Shown piece by piece: positions 47,353-56,541 of a stretch of 64,000 nucleotides of DNA. The stretch is from JBDZUZ01 sp040255445 (GTDB lineage Bacteria; Planctomycetota; Phycisphaerae; Phycisphaerales; UBA1924), in assembly GCA_040255445.1 (NCBI GenBank), contig JBDZUZ010000002.1, forward strand, positions 15,964 to 79,963, in the 5' to 3' direction. Below the pieces are notes generated by a model. That model was not told where the DNA came from. It saw only the letters and a list, made by a program, of their open reading frames with translations, and searched no databases. The position numbers were made by a program, and so were the translations under genes. Positions within the stretch are counted from its first letter, which is position 1, and each line of letters starts with the position of its first letter.

Positions 47353-48639
47353 TTGGCCCCGCTCCACCCCCCGAAACCCGCGGTCCGCTTCATATTCATC
47401 ACGCTCGTGCTCGATGTGCTCGGGCTGGGGCTGATCATCCCGGTGGCGCCGCGCCTGGTTGAACAACTCAGCGGCGGGAACGAGGCGACGGCCGGGCCGC
47501 TCGTCGGGTTGCTGGGCGCGACATACGCCGCGATGCAGTTCCTCTTCGCGCCGCTCCTGGGCAGTCTCTCGGACCGCTACGGGCGGCGGCCGGTGATCCT
47601 CATCTCGCTGCTGGGATCCGGGCTTGATTACCTAGCATTGGCCATTGCCCCGAACCTCGCGTGGCTCTTCATCGCCCGCGCCATCAATGGCCTGTCGGGC
47701 GCGAACATCACCGCCGCGGCGGGGTACATCGCCGATGTCACCCCCCCCGAGAAGCGGGCGGCCGGATTCGGCATGATCGGCGCCGCCTTCGGGCTGGGCT
47801 TCGTCATCGGACCCGCCATGGGCGGCATCCTGGGGGAGTACGGGATCCGGATTCCCTTCATCGTGGCCGGCGTGCTGACGCTCATCAACTGGCTCTACGG
47901 CTGCTTCGTGCTCCCCGAGTCTCTACCACCGGAAAAACGCAGAAAGACTTTCAACTGGAAGCGGGCCAACCCGGCCGGGTCGCTGCTCGGACTCCGCCGG
48001 TACCCGATCGTCTTCGGGCTCGCCTGGGCGATCTTCCTGCTCAACCTCGCGCAATACGGCCTGCACGCGACCTGGGTCCTCTACACCAAGTACCGCTACG
48101 ACTGGTCCTCGCGCGATGTCGGGCTCTCGCTCATGGTCGTGGGGCTGTGTGCCGCGGCGGTGCAGGGGGGCCTGGCGCGGCGTGTGATCCCCATGCTCGG
48201 TGAGCGACGCGCCATGCTCATCGGGTTCGCGATCGCTGTGCTCGCGTACATCGGTTACGGCGCGGCCACCGCAGGGTGGGTGCTTTACGCGGTCATTGTG
48301 ATCGGATCGCTCGGCGCGATCGGCCAGCCAGCCGGCCAGGGGCTGATCTCACGCACGGTCGGCGCGGATGAGCAGGGCGAGATCCAGGGCGGCATCACCA
48401 GCCTCGTGAGTGTCGCGGGTGTGGTGGGTCCCATCCTGGGCGGCACCGTGTTCGGTTATTTCATCGGCGAACACCGCCCGCTGGCCGAGCCGCTCCCGGG
48501 AGCGCCGTTCTTCGTGAGCGCCATGCTCGCCGCGGCGGGGCTCGCGGTGGCCGCGGTGACCTTCGCGCGGACTTCGCCCGCGCTCGCCGAGGAAGCGACC
48601 GACGCGGACGGCGTGGCTCAGGTCCGCTCGAAGACCTGA
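47353..48639 (+). CDS. MFS transporter, TetA-like (DHA1 family)
   Basis: A 428-residue protein with 12 predicted membrane helices. The motif A loop LLGSLSDRYGRRPVILISL and the motif C-type GFVIGPAMGGILGEYG of drug:H+ antiporters are clear, and the overall layout is that of the TCR/Tet family. Substrate is not readable; TetA-like members in environmental bacteria are not necessarily tetracycline pumps. The start is TTG, placed by the N-terminal family sequence and a TACGCT box 8 bases before it. Its 3' end overlaps the convergent fabH by 22 bases. Confidence 0.87.
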   Translation: MAPLHPPKPAVRFIFITLVLDVLGLGLIIPVAPRLVEQLSGGNEATAGPLVGLLGATYAAMQFLFAPLLGSLSDRYGRRPVILISLLGSGLDYLALAIAPNLAWLFIARAINGLSGANITAAAGYIADVTPPEKRAAGFGMIGAAFGLGFVIGPAMGGILGEYGIRIPFIVAGVLTLINWLYGCFVLPESLPPEKRRKTFNWKRANPAGSLLGLRRYPIVFGLAWAIFLLNLAQYGLHATWVLYTKYRYDWSSRDVGLSLMVVGLCAAAVQGGLARRVIPMLGERRAMLIGFAIAVLAYIGYGAATAGWVLYAVIVIGSLGAIGQPAGQGLISRTVGADEQGEIQGGITSLVSVAGVVGPILGGTVFGYFIGEHRPLAEPLPGAPFFVSAMLAAAGLAVAAVTFARTSPALAEEATDADGVAQVRSKT

Positions 48640-49724
48640 CAGCCCCAGGTGGTCCCGGCGCCGAAGGTCAGCAGCATGATCCGATCCTTCGCCCGCGCTG
48701 TGTCGCGGCGGATCGTGCGGCTCATTGCCAGCGGGAGCGAGGCCGCGGAGGTGTTGCCCACCATCGCGATGTCCTCGATCACCTGTTCCGGAGCAGCGCC
48801 GAGCTGGCTTGACACCGCCTGGATGATCCGCGCGTTCGCCTGGTGCGGGAAGATCCAGCGCAGGTCGCTGATCTCCAGGCCCAGCTCGTCGAGCGCTTCG
48901 CGGGCGGCATCGGCCATGGACTTGACGGCCTTCTTGAAGACCTCCGCGCCGCGCAGCGTGAGATAGTGCTGGTGCGCGCTCACCGTCGCTGCACTCGCGG
49001 GCAAGCGGCTGCCGCCCGCGGCGACCTCGATCAGGCCTGCATCGTCACCGTTGGTGCGGATCCTCGAATAGATCAAGCGCAGATCCGCGGCCGCGGGGTG
49101 AGCCGCCGCTTCCGACTCATCATCCTCCGCCGTGAGGACCACAGCACCCGCGCCGTCGCCAAAGAGGATGCAGCTCTGCCGGTCCGTGTAATCGGTGATC
49201 CGCGTCAGGATTTCCGCGCCGATCACGAGGGCCCGGCGGTGCATCCCCGCGCGGATCATCGCGCTGGCGGTATGGGTTGCGAACACGAAGCCCGCGCACG
49301 CCGCGGAGAGGTCCATCCCGGCTGCGTTCGCCAGGCCCAGTTTGGGCTGCACGCGGCAGGCGCAGCTGGGCACGGGTGTGTCGGGCGTCGCTGTCGCCAC
49401 GACCAGCAGGTCGATAGAGGCCGGGTCGAGCCCGGCATCTTCGAGCGCGGCCCGGCCCGCCGCCACGGCCAGATCGCTGGTGGCCTGTTCGGGGGCCGCC
49501 ACCCGCCGCGACCGGATTCCGGTTCGCGGCACGATCCAGTCATCGCTGGTATCGACCATCCGCGAAAGGTCGTCGTTGGTCAGTTCCGCGGCGGGCAGAT
49601 AGTGCCCCAGCCCCCGCACACACACCCGCACGCCCCCGCCCAGCACACCCGTCACGAGGCCCGCTCGCGCTGCGGTCTGGGGTGCTGCCTGCTCGGAGAT
49701 CGCCGCTGTGTTCTGCTCGGTCAT
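48618..49724 (-). CDS. fabH: 3-oxoacyl-[acyl-carrier-protein] synthase III
   Basis: A 368-residue condensing enzyme that starts fatty acid synthesis from acetyl-CoA and malonyl-ACP. Cys143 in DLSAACAGF, the His of FPHQANARI and the Asn of MVGNTSAASL form the catalytic triad. An N-terminal extension of about 32 residues precedes the family start (VRGLGHYLPAAELTNDDL). A GAGGGACAC stretch lies before the ATG, with a TATCGT box about 45 bases upstream on the minus strand. Usual neighbours (plsX, fabD) are absent; acpS lies 40 kb away in the window. Confidence 0.93.
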   Translation of the reverse strand: MTEQNTAAISEQAAPQTAARAGLVTGVLGGGVRVCVRGLGHYLPAAELTNDDLSRMVDTSDDWIVPRTGIRSRRVAAPEQATSDLAVAAGRAALEDAGLDPASIDLLVVATATPDTPVPSCACRVQPKLGLANAAGMDLSAACAGFVFATHTASAMIRAGMHRRALVIGAEILTRITDYTDRQSCILFGDGAGAVVLTAEDDESEAAAHPAAADLRLIYSRIRTNGDDAGLIEVAAGGSRLPASAATVSAHQHYLTLRGAEVFKKAVKSMADAAREALDELGLEISDLRWIFPHQANARIIQAVSSQLGAAPEQVIEDIAMVGNTSAASLPLAMSRTIRRDTARAKDRIMLLTFGAGTTWGCQVFERT

Positions 49725-49876
49725 GTGTCCCTCGCCCGCGCCTTGCCGTCTGCGTGGTGGTGGAACGATAGGGACCCCGGACGGCCGACCCCGGAGGGGC
49801 CTCGGACAAGCGCACTGAGAGCATGACCGGCCCGGGCGGAGAGAGGGCCAGCCGTGCGTATGGCGGCCCTATCGGG

Positions 49877-49882
49877 TACAAA
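49877..49882 (+). promoter_or_regulatory. Putative -10 box of the S10-type peptidase gene
   Basis: TACAAA (within GTACAAATC) is followed by 8 bases and the ATG at 49891; no Shine-Dalgarno is seen. Confidence 0.4.
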
Positions 49883-49890
49883 TCCCCGTC

Positions 49891-51447
49891 ATGCAGACTC
49901 TCCGTGCACACCGTGGCGCGGCAGCGCCGGCCCTGCTCGCCCTTCTCCCGATGCTGGCCGTCGTGCTGTTGGCCCCAGACTCAAAGGCGCAACCCGCCGA
50001 GAGCGCGGCCGCAGCGAGTCCGGACGGCGCGGATCTCGTCTCTCGCTCGTTTACTGCCACGATCGGCGATGCACCGATGACCTACACCGCCACGACCGGC
50101 TTTATGCCCATCGCGGTGAAGGAAGGCGAGCCCGCGGCGGAGGTCTTCTACATCGCGTACACGAAGGACCAGGCGGCCAGTCCGGACCAGCCGCCGCGGC
50201 CGATCACTTTCACCTTCAACGGCGGCCCCGGTTCCTCATCGGTCTGGCTGCACATGGGCGCGCTCGGCCCCCGCCGCGTGGTCTTCGGCGATGACGGCGA
50301 GCCGCTGCCCCCGCCCGCCAAGCTCGCGGACAACGAGCACTCCTGGCTCGCTTTCACGGATCTTGTGTTCATCGACCCGGTCACCACCGGTTACAGCCGG
50401 CCGCTGGAGGACCAGAACGCCAAGCAGTTTCATGGCCTGGATGAAGACATTCGCGCTGTGGGCGAGTTCATCCGACTCTACACAACGCGGAACAACCGCT
50501 GGCTCAGCGACAAGTACCTCTGCGGCGAGAGCTACGGGACAACCCGCGCCGGCGGGCTGGCCAACTACCTGCAGGACCAGTACGGCATGTACCTCAACGG
50601 CATCGTGCTGGTCTCGCCGGTGCTCGATTTCTCGACCCTCCGCTGGGCGACCAACAACGACAAGCCCTTCCCGCTCTACTTCCCGACGTACGCGGCCACC
50701 GCGTGGAAGCACAAGGCTCTGAAGGAACCGTGGCAGTCGCGCACGCTCGAGGAAGTCATCGCCGCGGCGGAGGCCTTTGCGAGTGGGCCGTACCTGCACG
50801 CGCTCGAACGCGGCGACCGCATGAGCACCGACGACCAGCGGGCGATCGCCGAGCAGTACGCAGCGCTCAGCGGGCTCGATGTCGAGTTCGTGCTCGATCA
50901 CGATCTGAAGGTCTCGCAGCCGGCGTTCTGCAAGGAACTCCTCCGTGACCGCGGCGTTACCGTCGGCCGGCTCGACTCCCGCTACACCGGTATCGACCGC
51001 ACCGATGCGGGCGATTCCACCAGCTACGACCCCAGCTACAGCGTCATCCTCGGCCCCTACAGCGCGGCCGTCAATCACTACCTGAGCGCGGAACTCGGCT
51101 TCACCGCAGAGAAAGCCCGCGACCGGGCCTACGAGATCCTCACCGGCAAGGTCCAGCCCTGGAACATGGGCGCCACCAACAGCTACGCGACCGTCGCCGA
51201 GAACCTCCGCCAGGCGATGACGAAGAACCCGAGCCTGCGCGTGCTGGTGTGCAACGGGTACTACGACCTCGCGACGCCGCACTACGCCAGCGACTACACC
51301 CTCGCCCAGATGCACCTGGACCCATCGCTCCGCGGCAACATCACCGTGACCCGCTACCCCAGCGGGCACATGATGTACGTGCGGATGGATGACCTCATCA
51401 AGCTCACGAAGGACGCCGCGGCGTTCTACGCGGGCGGCAACGAATGA
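49891..51447 (+). CDS. Exported S10-family serine carboxypeptidase-like protein
   Basis: A 518-residue protein with a signal peptide (hydrophobic 13-29, AQPAES cut region). The S10 hallmarks are FTFNGGPGSSSVWLHMGALG, the nucleophile elbow CGESYGTTRA (Ser214), NGYYDLATPH (Asp459) and RYPSGHMMYV (His493). S10 peptidases are best known from eukaryotic lysosomes and vacuoles, but occur in several bacterial phyla as exported enzymes. Substrate unknown. A TACAAA box 8 bases before the ATG suggests leaderless expression. Confidence 0.9.
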   Translation: MQTLRAHRGAAAPALLALLPMLAVVLLAPDSKAQPAESAAAASPDGADLVSRSFTATIGDAPMTYTATTGFMPIAVKEGEPAAEVFYIAYTKDQAASPDQPPRPITFTFNGGPGSSSVWLHMGALGPRRVVFGDDGEPLPPPAKLADNEHSWLAFTDLVFIDPVTTGYSRPLEDQNAKQFHGLDEDIRAVGEFIRLYTTRNNRWLSDKYLCGESYGTTRAGGLANYLQDQYGMYLNGIVLVSPVLDFSTLRWATNNDKPFPLYFPTYAATAWKHKALKEPWQSRTLEEVIAAAEAFASGPYLHALERGDRMSTDDQRAIAEQYAALSGLDVEFVLDHDLKVSQPAFCKELLRDRGVTVGRLDSRYTGIDRTDAGDSTSYDPSYSVILGPYSAAVNHYLSAELGFTAEKARDRAYEILTGKVQPWNMGATNSYATVAENLRQAMTKNPSLRVLVCNGYYDLATPHYASDYTLAQMHLDPSLRGNITVTRYPSGHMMYVRMDDLIKLTKDAAAFYAGGNE

Positions 51448-51471
51448 CCAACGCTTGAACGGAGCGATGCG

Positions 51472-52107
51472 ATGAACGCGGACACTGTGCGGGGGACAGG
51501 AAGCGGTGGGAGGGTGGTAGTCCTCGCCGACGGCGGGCCGGTGTCGCTGGTCGCCTGCGGTGTCGCTCGCGAGCGGGGCGGTGGGGCGATCCTGACGGTT
51601 GCACATTCCGCCGCGGGCCGGGCGATGGCCGATCGCCTCGGGCTCGCGGTGCTCGAAGCCGCGGCATTGACCGATGCCGATCAGGCCGGCGGGCTTCGCG
51701 GGGATGGGGAGCGAGAATCGATCGAGTTGCTCCGCCGGGTCTACGCCGCCGCGCGAGCCGGCTTCGATGAGGTCCTCTGGCCCGTGAGCGCTGCGGAGGG
51801 CGATGCGCTCGATCTCGACCGCATCGCCGAGTGCACCGACCGCGCTGTGCTGGTGTCGCGGCTGGTCGCTCTGGATGTCAGCAGCGCGAACGGGGGACAC
51901 GGCCGCCCCGGCATCACGCTCCGTTGCCCCTACGTCGATCTGACCGATCGCCAGATCGCCGACCTGATCGTCGATATGGACCTGCCGGTCGAGACGATCT
52001 GGTGGTGGGGGGGTGAAGCTGGTACGGCGGCCGGAAGCGGGGACGCCAAGGCATTGCGGGACCGCTGGATGCCCGCCCTGGAGCGTGCGGGCGTCCGCGC
52101 CGGCTGA
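51472..52107 (+). CDS. Degenerate QueC-like PP-loop protein
   Basis: A 211-residue protein. RVVVLADGGPVSLVACGVAR at residues 14-33 occupies the position of the QueC/PP-loop motif (SGGxDS) but reads DGGPVS. Later, GITLRCPYVDLTDRQIADLI matches the QueC segment that precedes its zinc site, followed by WWWGGEAG without the cysteines. It is therefore related to 7-cyano-7-deazaguanine synthases but lacks both the pyrophosphatase Ser/Asp and the zinc ligands. GGAG lies 8 bases before the ATG. It follows the carboxypeptidase by 24 bases and precedes proS. Function unknown. Confidence 0.6.
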   Translation: MNADTVRGTGSGGRVVVLADGGPVSLVACGVARERGGGAILTVAHSAAGRAMADRLGLAVLEAAALTDADQAGGLRGDGERESIELLRRVYAAARAGFDEVLWPVSAAEGDALDLDRIAECTDRAVLVSRLVALDVSSANGGHGRPGITLRCPYVDLTDRQIADLIVDMDLPVETIWWWGGEAGTAAGSGDAKALRDRWMPALERAGVRAG

Positions 52108-52167
52108 GCGGCACGGGGGCGGGGTTTGCGGGGCTGCACCTCCGCCGAAGCCGCCCCGAGGGCCACC

Positions 52168-52173
52168 TACAGT
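52168..52173 (+). promoter_or_regulatory. Putative -10 box of proS (leaderless type)
   Basis: TACAGT is followed by 8 bases and the ATG at 52182. This favours ATG 52182 over the in-frame TTG at 52173, which overlaps the box. Confidence 0.5.
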
Positions 52174-52181
52174 TGGCCCCT

Positions 52182-54089
52182 ATGACCACCGCCAGCCATC
52201 AGAACGCCGCCGCAACGAGCACTTCCGCCCGCGACCTCTCCCGCCGCGCGGGCGTGGTCCACCGCTGGTCGCGGACCCTTATCCCGACCACCCGCGAAGC
52301 CCCCAACGATGCCGAGACGCCCAGCCACATCCTGCTCCATCGGGCCGGGTTCATCCGCCAGGTGGGCGCGGGCATCTACGACTACCTGCCGCTCGCGTGG
52401 CGCACGCTCCGCAAGATCAGCGACATCGTCCGCGAGGAGATGGATGCGGCCGGCGCGAGCGAGATGCTCATGCCCGCGATGGAACCCATCGAGCTCTTCA
52501 GCGGCACCAAGCGCGATGTCGATTACGGCGACAACCTCTTCCGCCTGACCGACCGCCGCGGCCGCGAGGCCGCCCTCGCGCCGACGCACGAGGAAGTCAT
52601 CACCGAGCTCATGAAGGGCGCGGTCGCCAGCTACACGCAGCTGCCGCTCAACCTCTACCAGATCCAGACCAAGTTCCGCGATGAGGCCCGGCCCCGCGCT
52701 GGGCTGCTCCGCTGCCGCGAGTTCATCATGAAGGATGCGTACTCCTTCCACATGAGCGTCGAGGGTGAGGGCGGGCTCAATGACGCCTACGACGCGATGT
52801 ACCGCGCGTACACCAACATCTTCAACCGCTGCGGCCTGGACTTCAGCGCGGTCGAGGCGGATTCGGGCCCGATCGGCGGCTCGGCCAGCCACGAGTTCAT
52901 GGTCAACTGCGCCAGCGGCGAGGACACCATCCTCAAGTGCCCCGCCAGCGGGTACGCGGCGAATGTCGAGAAGTGCGAGATCGGCGAGCGTCACTGGTCG
53001 TGGGAGGGTGCGCCCGCGGGTGAGGTGATCAAGCACCACACACCGCAGATGCCCGGCATCGATCTGGTCGCGGGGCACCTCAAGGTGACCGCCGCGCAGA
53101 TGCTCAAGACGATCGTGTTCAAGACCACCGGCGTCGTCGGCGGTGATGCCAGCGCCAAGCCCGAGTACGACTACATCCTCGCCGTCGTCCGCGGCGATCA
53201 CGATGCCAACGAGGGCAAGGTCAAGACCGCGACCGGCTGCACCGTGACGCTCGCGCCCGAGGCCGAGGCCCGTGCGGCGGGTTTCGCGATCGGCTACGTC
53301 AGCCCACGCGCGATCCTGACCCAGCACACCCAGCCGGCGCACGCCGCGACCGGGACCCTGAGCAAGTTATGTAAAGTGCTGCTCCTGGTCGATCCGGATG
53401 CCGCGCAGGGCAAGACCCCCTGGGCCACCGGCGCCGATGAGCACGACCACCACATCACCAACTTCAACTGGCAGCGGGAGATGGGGGCGGTGCTCGCCGA
53501 TCAGAGCAAGGTCCGCGTCGCCGATGTCCGCAACGCCATGGCCGGCGACCCCTCGCCCCGCGCCAAGGGCGAGAAGCTCGTCACCGGCCGCGGCATCGAG
53601 GTCGGGCACATCTTCAAGCTGGGCACCAAGTACTCGACCGCCATGGGCTTCGAGATCATGGATGCCACGCAGAAGAAGCACCCGGTCATCATGGGCTGCT
53701 ACGGCATCGGCGTGAGCCGCACCATGGCCGCGTGCGTCGAGATGAGCCACGACGACAACGGCATCAAGTGGCCCGCGGCGATCGCGCCGTACCACGTGCT
53801 CATCACCGTGATGAAGCCGACCGATGCGAAGCACCAGGCGGCAGCGCTCGAGATCAGCACCGCCCTGTCGCACCGCGGCATCGATGTGCTTGTCGACGAC
53901 CGCGATGAGCGGCCCGGCGTCAAGTTCAAGGATGCCGATCTGGTCGGCCTGCCGGTCCGCATCACCATCGGCGACAAGTCGCTGGCCGAGGGCGCGGTCG
54001 AGTTCAAGCTCCGTAGCGATGCGGGCAAGGGCGAGCTCGTCAAGCTCGGCGACGTCGCGGAGAAGTGCGTGAGTGTTGTGGCCGGGTGA
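52182..54089 (+). CDS. proS: Prolyl-tRNA synthetase
   Basis: A 635-residue class II synthetase of the bacterial type. Motif 1 region LLHRAGFIRQVGAGIYDYLPLAW, TDRRGREAALAPTHEEV (motif 2 start), FRDEARPRAGLLRCREFIMKDAYSFH (motif 2) and CYGIGVSRTMAA (motif 3) are visible. The editing (INS) domain lies between about 225 and 420, and the anticodon-binding domain is C-terminal (DVLVDDRDERPGVKFKDADL). It is longer than E. coli ProS (572) because of N-terminal and insert-domain additions. Codons TTA-TGT-AAA at 53367-53375 are a striking AT-rich exception to its codon use. Confidence 0.95.
   Translation: MTTASHQNAAATSTSARDLSRRAGVVHRWSRTLIPTTREAPNDAETPSHILLHRAGFIRQVGAGIYDYLPLAWRTLRKISDIVREEMDAAGASEMLMPAMEPIELFSGTKRDVDYGDNLFRLTDRRGREAALAPTHEEVITELMKGAVASYTQLPLNLYQIQTKFRDEARPRAGLLRCREFIMKDAYSFHMSVEGEGGLNDAYDAMYRAYTNIFNRCGLDFSAVEADSGPIGGSASHEFMVNCASGEDTILKCPASGYAANVEKCEIGERHWSWEGAPAGEVIKHHTPQMPGIDLVAGHLKVTAAQMLKTIVFKTTGVVGGDASAKPEYDYILAVVRGDHDANEGKVKTATGCTVTLAPEAEARAAGFAIGYVSPRAILTQHTQPAHAATGTLSKLCKVLLLVDPDAAQGKTPWATGADEHDHHITNFNWQREMGAVLADQSKVRVADVRNAMAGDPSPRAKGEKLVTGRGIEVGHIFKLGTKYSTAMGFEIMDATQKKHPVIMGCYGIGVSRTMAACVEMSHDDNGIKWPAAIAPYHVLITVMKPTDAKHQAAALEISTALSHRGIDVLVDDRDERPGVKFKDADLVGLPVRITIGDKSLAEGAVEFKLRSDAGKGELVKLGDVAEKCVSVVAG
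53365..53376 (+). repeat. AT-rich 12-mer AGTTATGTAAAG, copy in proS
   Basis: Identical to 58287-58298 in hutH but in a different reading frame (it begins at codon position 2 here). Such AT-rich words are very rare in this GC-rich DNA. Confidence 0.6.
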
Positions 54090-54179
54090 TCCCGTCGATG
54101 ATGCCTCGCGGTTCGCGAAGAGTCATCGCGGTCGGGTAGGGGGGTAACGCCGTTTCTTGGTCGGAGTGAGGCCCACGCC

Positions 54180-54674
54180 ATGCAGACCACCACCGGCTAC
54201 AGCGCAACACGGGCGGAATCCGCCGCGGACATCGCCCTCGCCCGCCAACTCATGATCGAGTACCGCGACTCGATCGCGGTCTCGCTCTGCTTCCAGAACT
54301 TCGATGGCGAGATGGCCGCCCTCCCCGGCAAGTACGCCCCGCCGGGCGGCTGCATCCTGATCGCTCGGGACGCGGCGGGTGACCCCGCCGGCGTCATCGC
54401 CGTGCGGGCTTTCAAGGGCGACATCTGCGAGATGAAGCGGATGTTCGTCCGCCCAGCCCACCGCGGCCGCGGCGTCGGCAAGCTCCTGGTCATGCGGCTG
54501 ATTGAGGAAGCCCTCAACCTGGGCTACCACCGCATGAACCTTGACACCGAGGACACGATGGTCGAGGCCGTCGGCCTCTACCGCGCGATGGGCTTCCAGC
54601 CGATCGACCGCTACAACGACGACCCGCACCCGCACACGCTCTGGTTCTCGCGAGAGCTGTCCGCCGGCTCGTGA
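54180..54674 (+). CDS. GNAT family N-acetyltransferase
   Basis: A 164-residue acetyltransferase. The acetyl-CoA pyrophosphate-binding motif A reads KRMFVRPAHRGRGVGKLLVM (about 85-105), followed by AVGLYRAMGFQPIDRY (motif B). The preceding strand has GGCILIARDAAGDPAGVIAV. Substrate unknown. It lies 90 bases after proS; GGAG stands about 15 bases from the ATG, so its ribosome-binding site is not optimal. Confidence 0.87.
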   Translation: MQTTTGYSATRAESAADIALARQLMIEYRDSIAVSLCFQNFDGEMAALPGKYAPPGGCILIARDAAGDPAGVIAVRAFKGDICEMKRMFVRPAHRGRGVGKLLVMRLIEEALNLGYHRMNLDTEDTMVEAVGLYRAMGFQPIDRYNDDPHPHTLWFSRELSAGS

Positions 54675-54694
54675 ATCGCAACGGGTCGCCGCGG

Positions 54695-55912
54695 TCACAA
54701 CCCCCAGTTGTCCCACCCATAGAACCGGGCCGTCGTTGAATCACGGATCGGGATCGCTTCCCGCTGTTCCGGTGTCAGCACCGCATCGACCGCGTTGCGC
54801 GTAGCGCGATCCAGCTCGAACCGCTCCCGCCGCAGTTCGCGGAAGGCATCGCCTTCCTCCGTCAATCGCCCGGTGAAGCTGGCTCGCCGATCGGACTCAT
54901 CGCGCTCGCCCAGCGCCACCGCGAGCTGCTCGGGCTTGTTCCGCCGCTCGATCTCGAGCCACGCCCGCGCGGACCGCTCGAACCACCGATCGCGCGATTC
55001 CTCGTGCTTCTCCTGCAAGAGCCGCAGCGATGCTCGCTGATCCGTCGTGAGTGAATCAAGCTGCGCTGCAGCGCGGACATACTCATCGACTCTGGTCGGC
55101 TTGGCGAGCATCGGGAAACTGGCATCACGGACCCGCCGTTGCAGATCCGCAGCGAGCGCCGGCGGCAACTCCGCCGCGAGCAGGCGTCTGAACCGCTCGT
55201 TGATCGTCACCAGCGCCTTGCGACGATCGAACGCATCCGACCAGACACGCTGCGCCGCGGCGGGGTCGCTCTGAACCAGATCCGTGAACCCGTCGCGATG
55301 CTCTTCGAGGAACCTATCGCGCGCCACGATCGCCCGGTCGATGTCCTCGGCGTAACGCTCGAGCAGGGGGGCGATCGCGGCGGACGCCGCGTCATCGGGC
55401 CGCAGATCCTCGACACAGCGGATCAGGTCGATCGACTCCCCGGCCAGTTGCCCCGCCCCCATCCGCCGCATCCGCCGAAGTTCACGTTCGACGATCGGCC
55501 ACCGGCTCTCCTGATCGCGGGTCAGCAGCGTCCGCAGGTCCTCCAGGAACCGCGCTCGGATCTTCTCGGATTCGTCCCGCCACTCGGCGACGGCCTTGCT
55601 CGCGGCCCCGAGCGCCTCGCGGTCGTCGAGCACCTCCGCCCGCTCGACCGCATCGACGACAACCCCCCTCGCCTTCGCGCCGCCCTGGGACATCGCCGCG
55701 GCGTACCCGTCGTACAGCACATCGAGCGCGGCCTGCTCATCCGCGCCGAGCCGCAGGATCCGGACGAACACACCCAGATCACGCGCGGTGAAATCGGGGC
55801 GATCATCGACCGCGTAGCTCTGCGACATGGACGAACTCTGAGCCGTCGCCGCGCCGGTGCCCACGCCCAGCACGATCAAGCCCGCCAACGCCGCCGGCAC
55901 GATTCGTCGCAT
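54695..55912 (-). CDS. Exported helical protein with LTxxQ-like motifs
   Basis: A 405-residue protein with a signal peptide (MRRIVPAALAGLIVLGVGTGAATAQ). The mature part is almost wholly alpha-helical and charged, with three LTxxQ-like motifs (LTRDQESRW, LTTDQRASL, LTPEQREAI), reminiscent of the Spy/CpxP LTxxQ group of periplasmic proteins but much longer. No catalytic motif is visible. ATG 55912 has GGAGG 5 bases upstream. A periplasmic stress or chaperone role is an analogy only. Upstream lies an AT-rich stretch that could hold its promoter. Confidence 0.68.
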   Translation of the reverse strand: MRRIVPAALAGLIVLGVGTGAATAQSSSMSQSYAVDDRPDFTARDLGVFVRILRLGADEQAALDVLYDGYAAAMSQGGAKARGVVVDAVERAEVLDDREALGAASKAVAEWRDESEKIRARFLEDLRTLLTRDQESRWPIVERELRRMRRMGAGQLAGESIDLIRCVEDLRPDDAASAAIAPLLERYAEDIDRAIVARDRFLEEHRDGFTDLVQSDPAAAQRVWSDAFDRRKALVTINERFRRLLAAELPPALAADLQRRVRDASFPMLAKPTRVDEYVRAAAQLDSLTTDQRASLRLLQEKHEESRDRWFERSARAWLEIERRNKPEQLAVALGERDESDRRASFTGRLTEEGDAFRELRRERFELDRATRNAVDAVLTPEQREAIPIRDSTTARFYGWDNWGL

Positions 55913-56022
55913 ACTGCCCTCCAGACCGCCGGGTCCGCCCGCCGCCGGGTTATCGCGGCTGGCCATGCCACGATACCTCGACCGGCCTCACAAGCCCGAC
56001 ACGGCGTCTCCCAGGCACTCTG

Positions 56023-56045
56023 TTTAACATAATCTATCTTATAGG
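56023..56045. other. AT-rich stretch at the edge of an accessory pocket
   Basis: The 23 bases from TTTAACATAA to CTTATAGG are strikingly AT-rich compared with the flanks. On the minus strand TATAAG and TATGTT could serve as -10 boxes for the LTxxQ-like gene; no clear -35 is found. It may also mark an old junction, since toxin-antitoxin genes and a hutH fragment follow. Confidence 0.4.
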
Positions 56046-56094
56046 ACCTTCAGGATTGAGCACGGAAGGGGGGGTCGGACCGTGATTCTGCCTC

Positions 56095-56361
56095 TCATGC
56101 AGACGCATCGTCCGGCCTCCGGGGCGGGTCACACGCCGTGAAACCGGTCGCCAGCAAGCCTTCCACACGATCGTCCGCGATCGGTCCACACACGATCACC
56201 GGCGTCCTGTACACCGGGTGCTCCCAGTCCAGATGCCGCCGAAGCTCCAGCCCGTCGCACGTCCACGGGGCCGCAGCGCACGCCGGGATGAAGGTCGTCC
56301 GCAGGAACCATCGTCGCGATCCGTCCGCCGCGTCGACCGGAACATACACCTCGAACCGCAT
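56095..56361 (-). CDS. Hypothetical 88-residue protein
   Basis: The product begins MRFEVYVPVDAADGSRRWFL and has regular predicted strand/helix alternation (RRHLDWEHPVYRTPVIVCGP), four cysteines and a Pro/Arg-rich C-terminus. I recognise no family. ATG 56361 is supported by GGAGG 9 bases upstream; an ATG 11 codons earlier is not. It sits alone between the exported helical protein and the toxin-antitoxin pair, in the less conserved pocket. It could be a small accessory gene. Confidence 0.5.
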   Translation of the reverse strand: MRFEVYVPVDAADGSRRWFLRTTFIPACAAAPWTCDGLELRRHLDWEHPVYRTPVIVCGPIADDRVEGLLATGFTACDPPRRPDDASA

Positions 56362-56400
56362 AGCTAGGCCCTCCTCCCATCCAGTGCCGCGCAAGCCTAG

Positions 56401-56442
56401 CGGCGTGATGCTCCTGCTCGCCGCCTCGCTCAGCCGCGGCCT
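56401..56442 (+). pseudogene. Duplicated fragment of hutH
   Basis: These 42 bases match 57689-57730 inside hutH with two mismatches, in the same orientation about 1.3 kb upstream. Translated, they keep GVMLLLAASLSRGL, a conserved stretch of histidine ammonia-lyase. Similarity ends abruptly on both sides. It is a relic of a partial duplication or of an earlier hutH copy, now non-coding. Confidence 0.6.
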
Positions 56443-56505
56443 CTTCGGAGCCCCTATTGGTCGCTCGCCATCGGGAACACCCCGGCCGCATCATCGCATC
56501 AGCCC

Positions 56506-56534
56506 TTCTCATCCAGATGCAGCAGTGCTACAGT
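56506..56534 (+). promoter_or_regulatory. Promoter of the vapBC-type pair (leaderless type)
   Basis: TTCTCA (56506-56511), a 17-base spacer and TACAGT (56529-56534) lie 7 bases before the antitoxin ATG. The -35 matches TTGACA at 4 of 6 positions. Confidence 0.5.
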
Positions 56535-56541
56535 GATTTCA

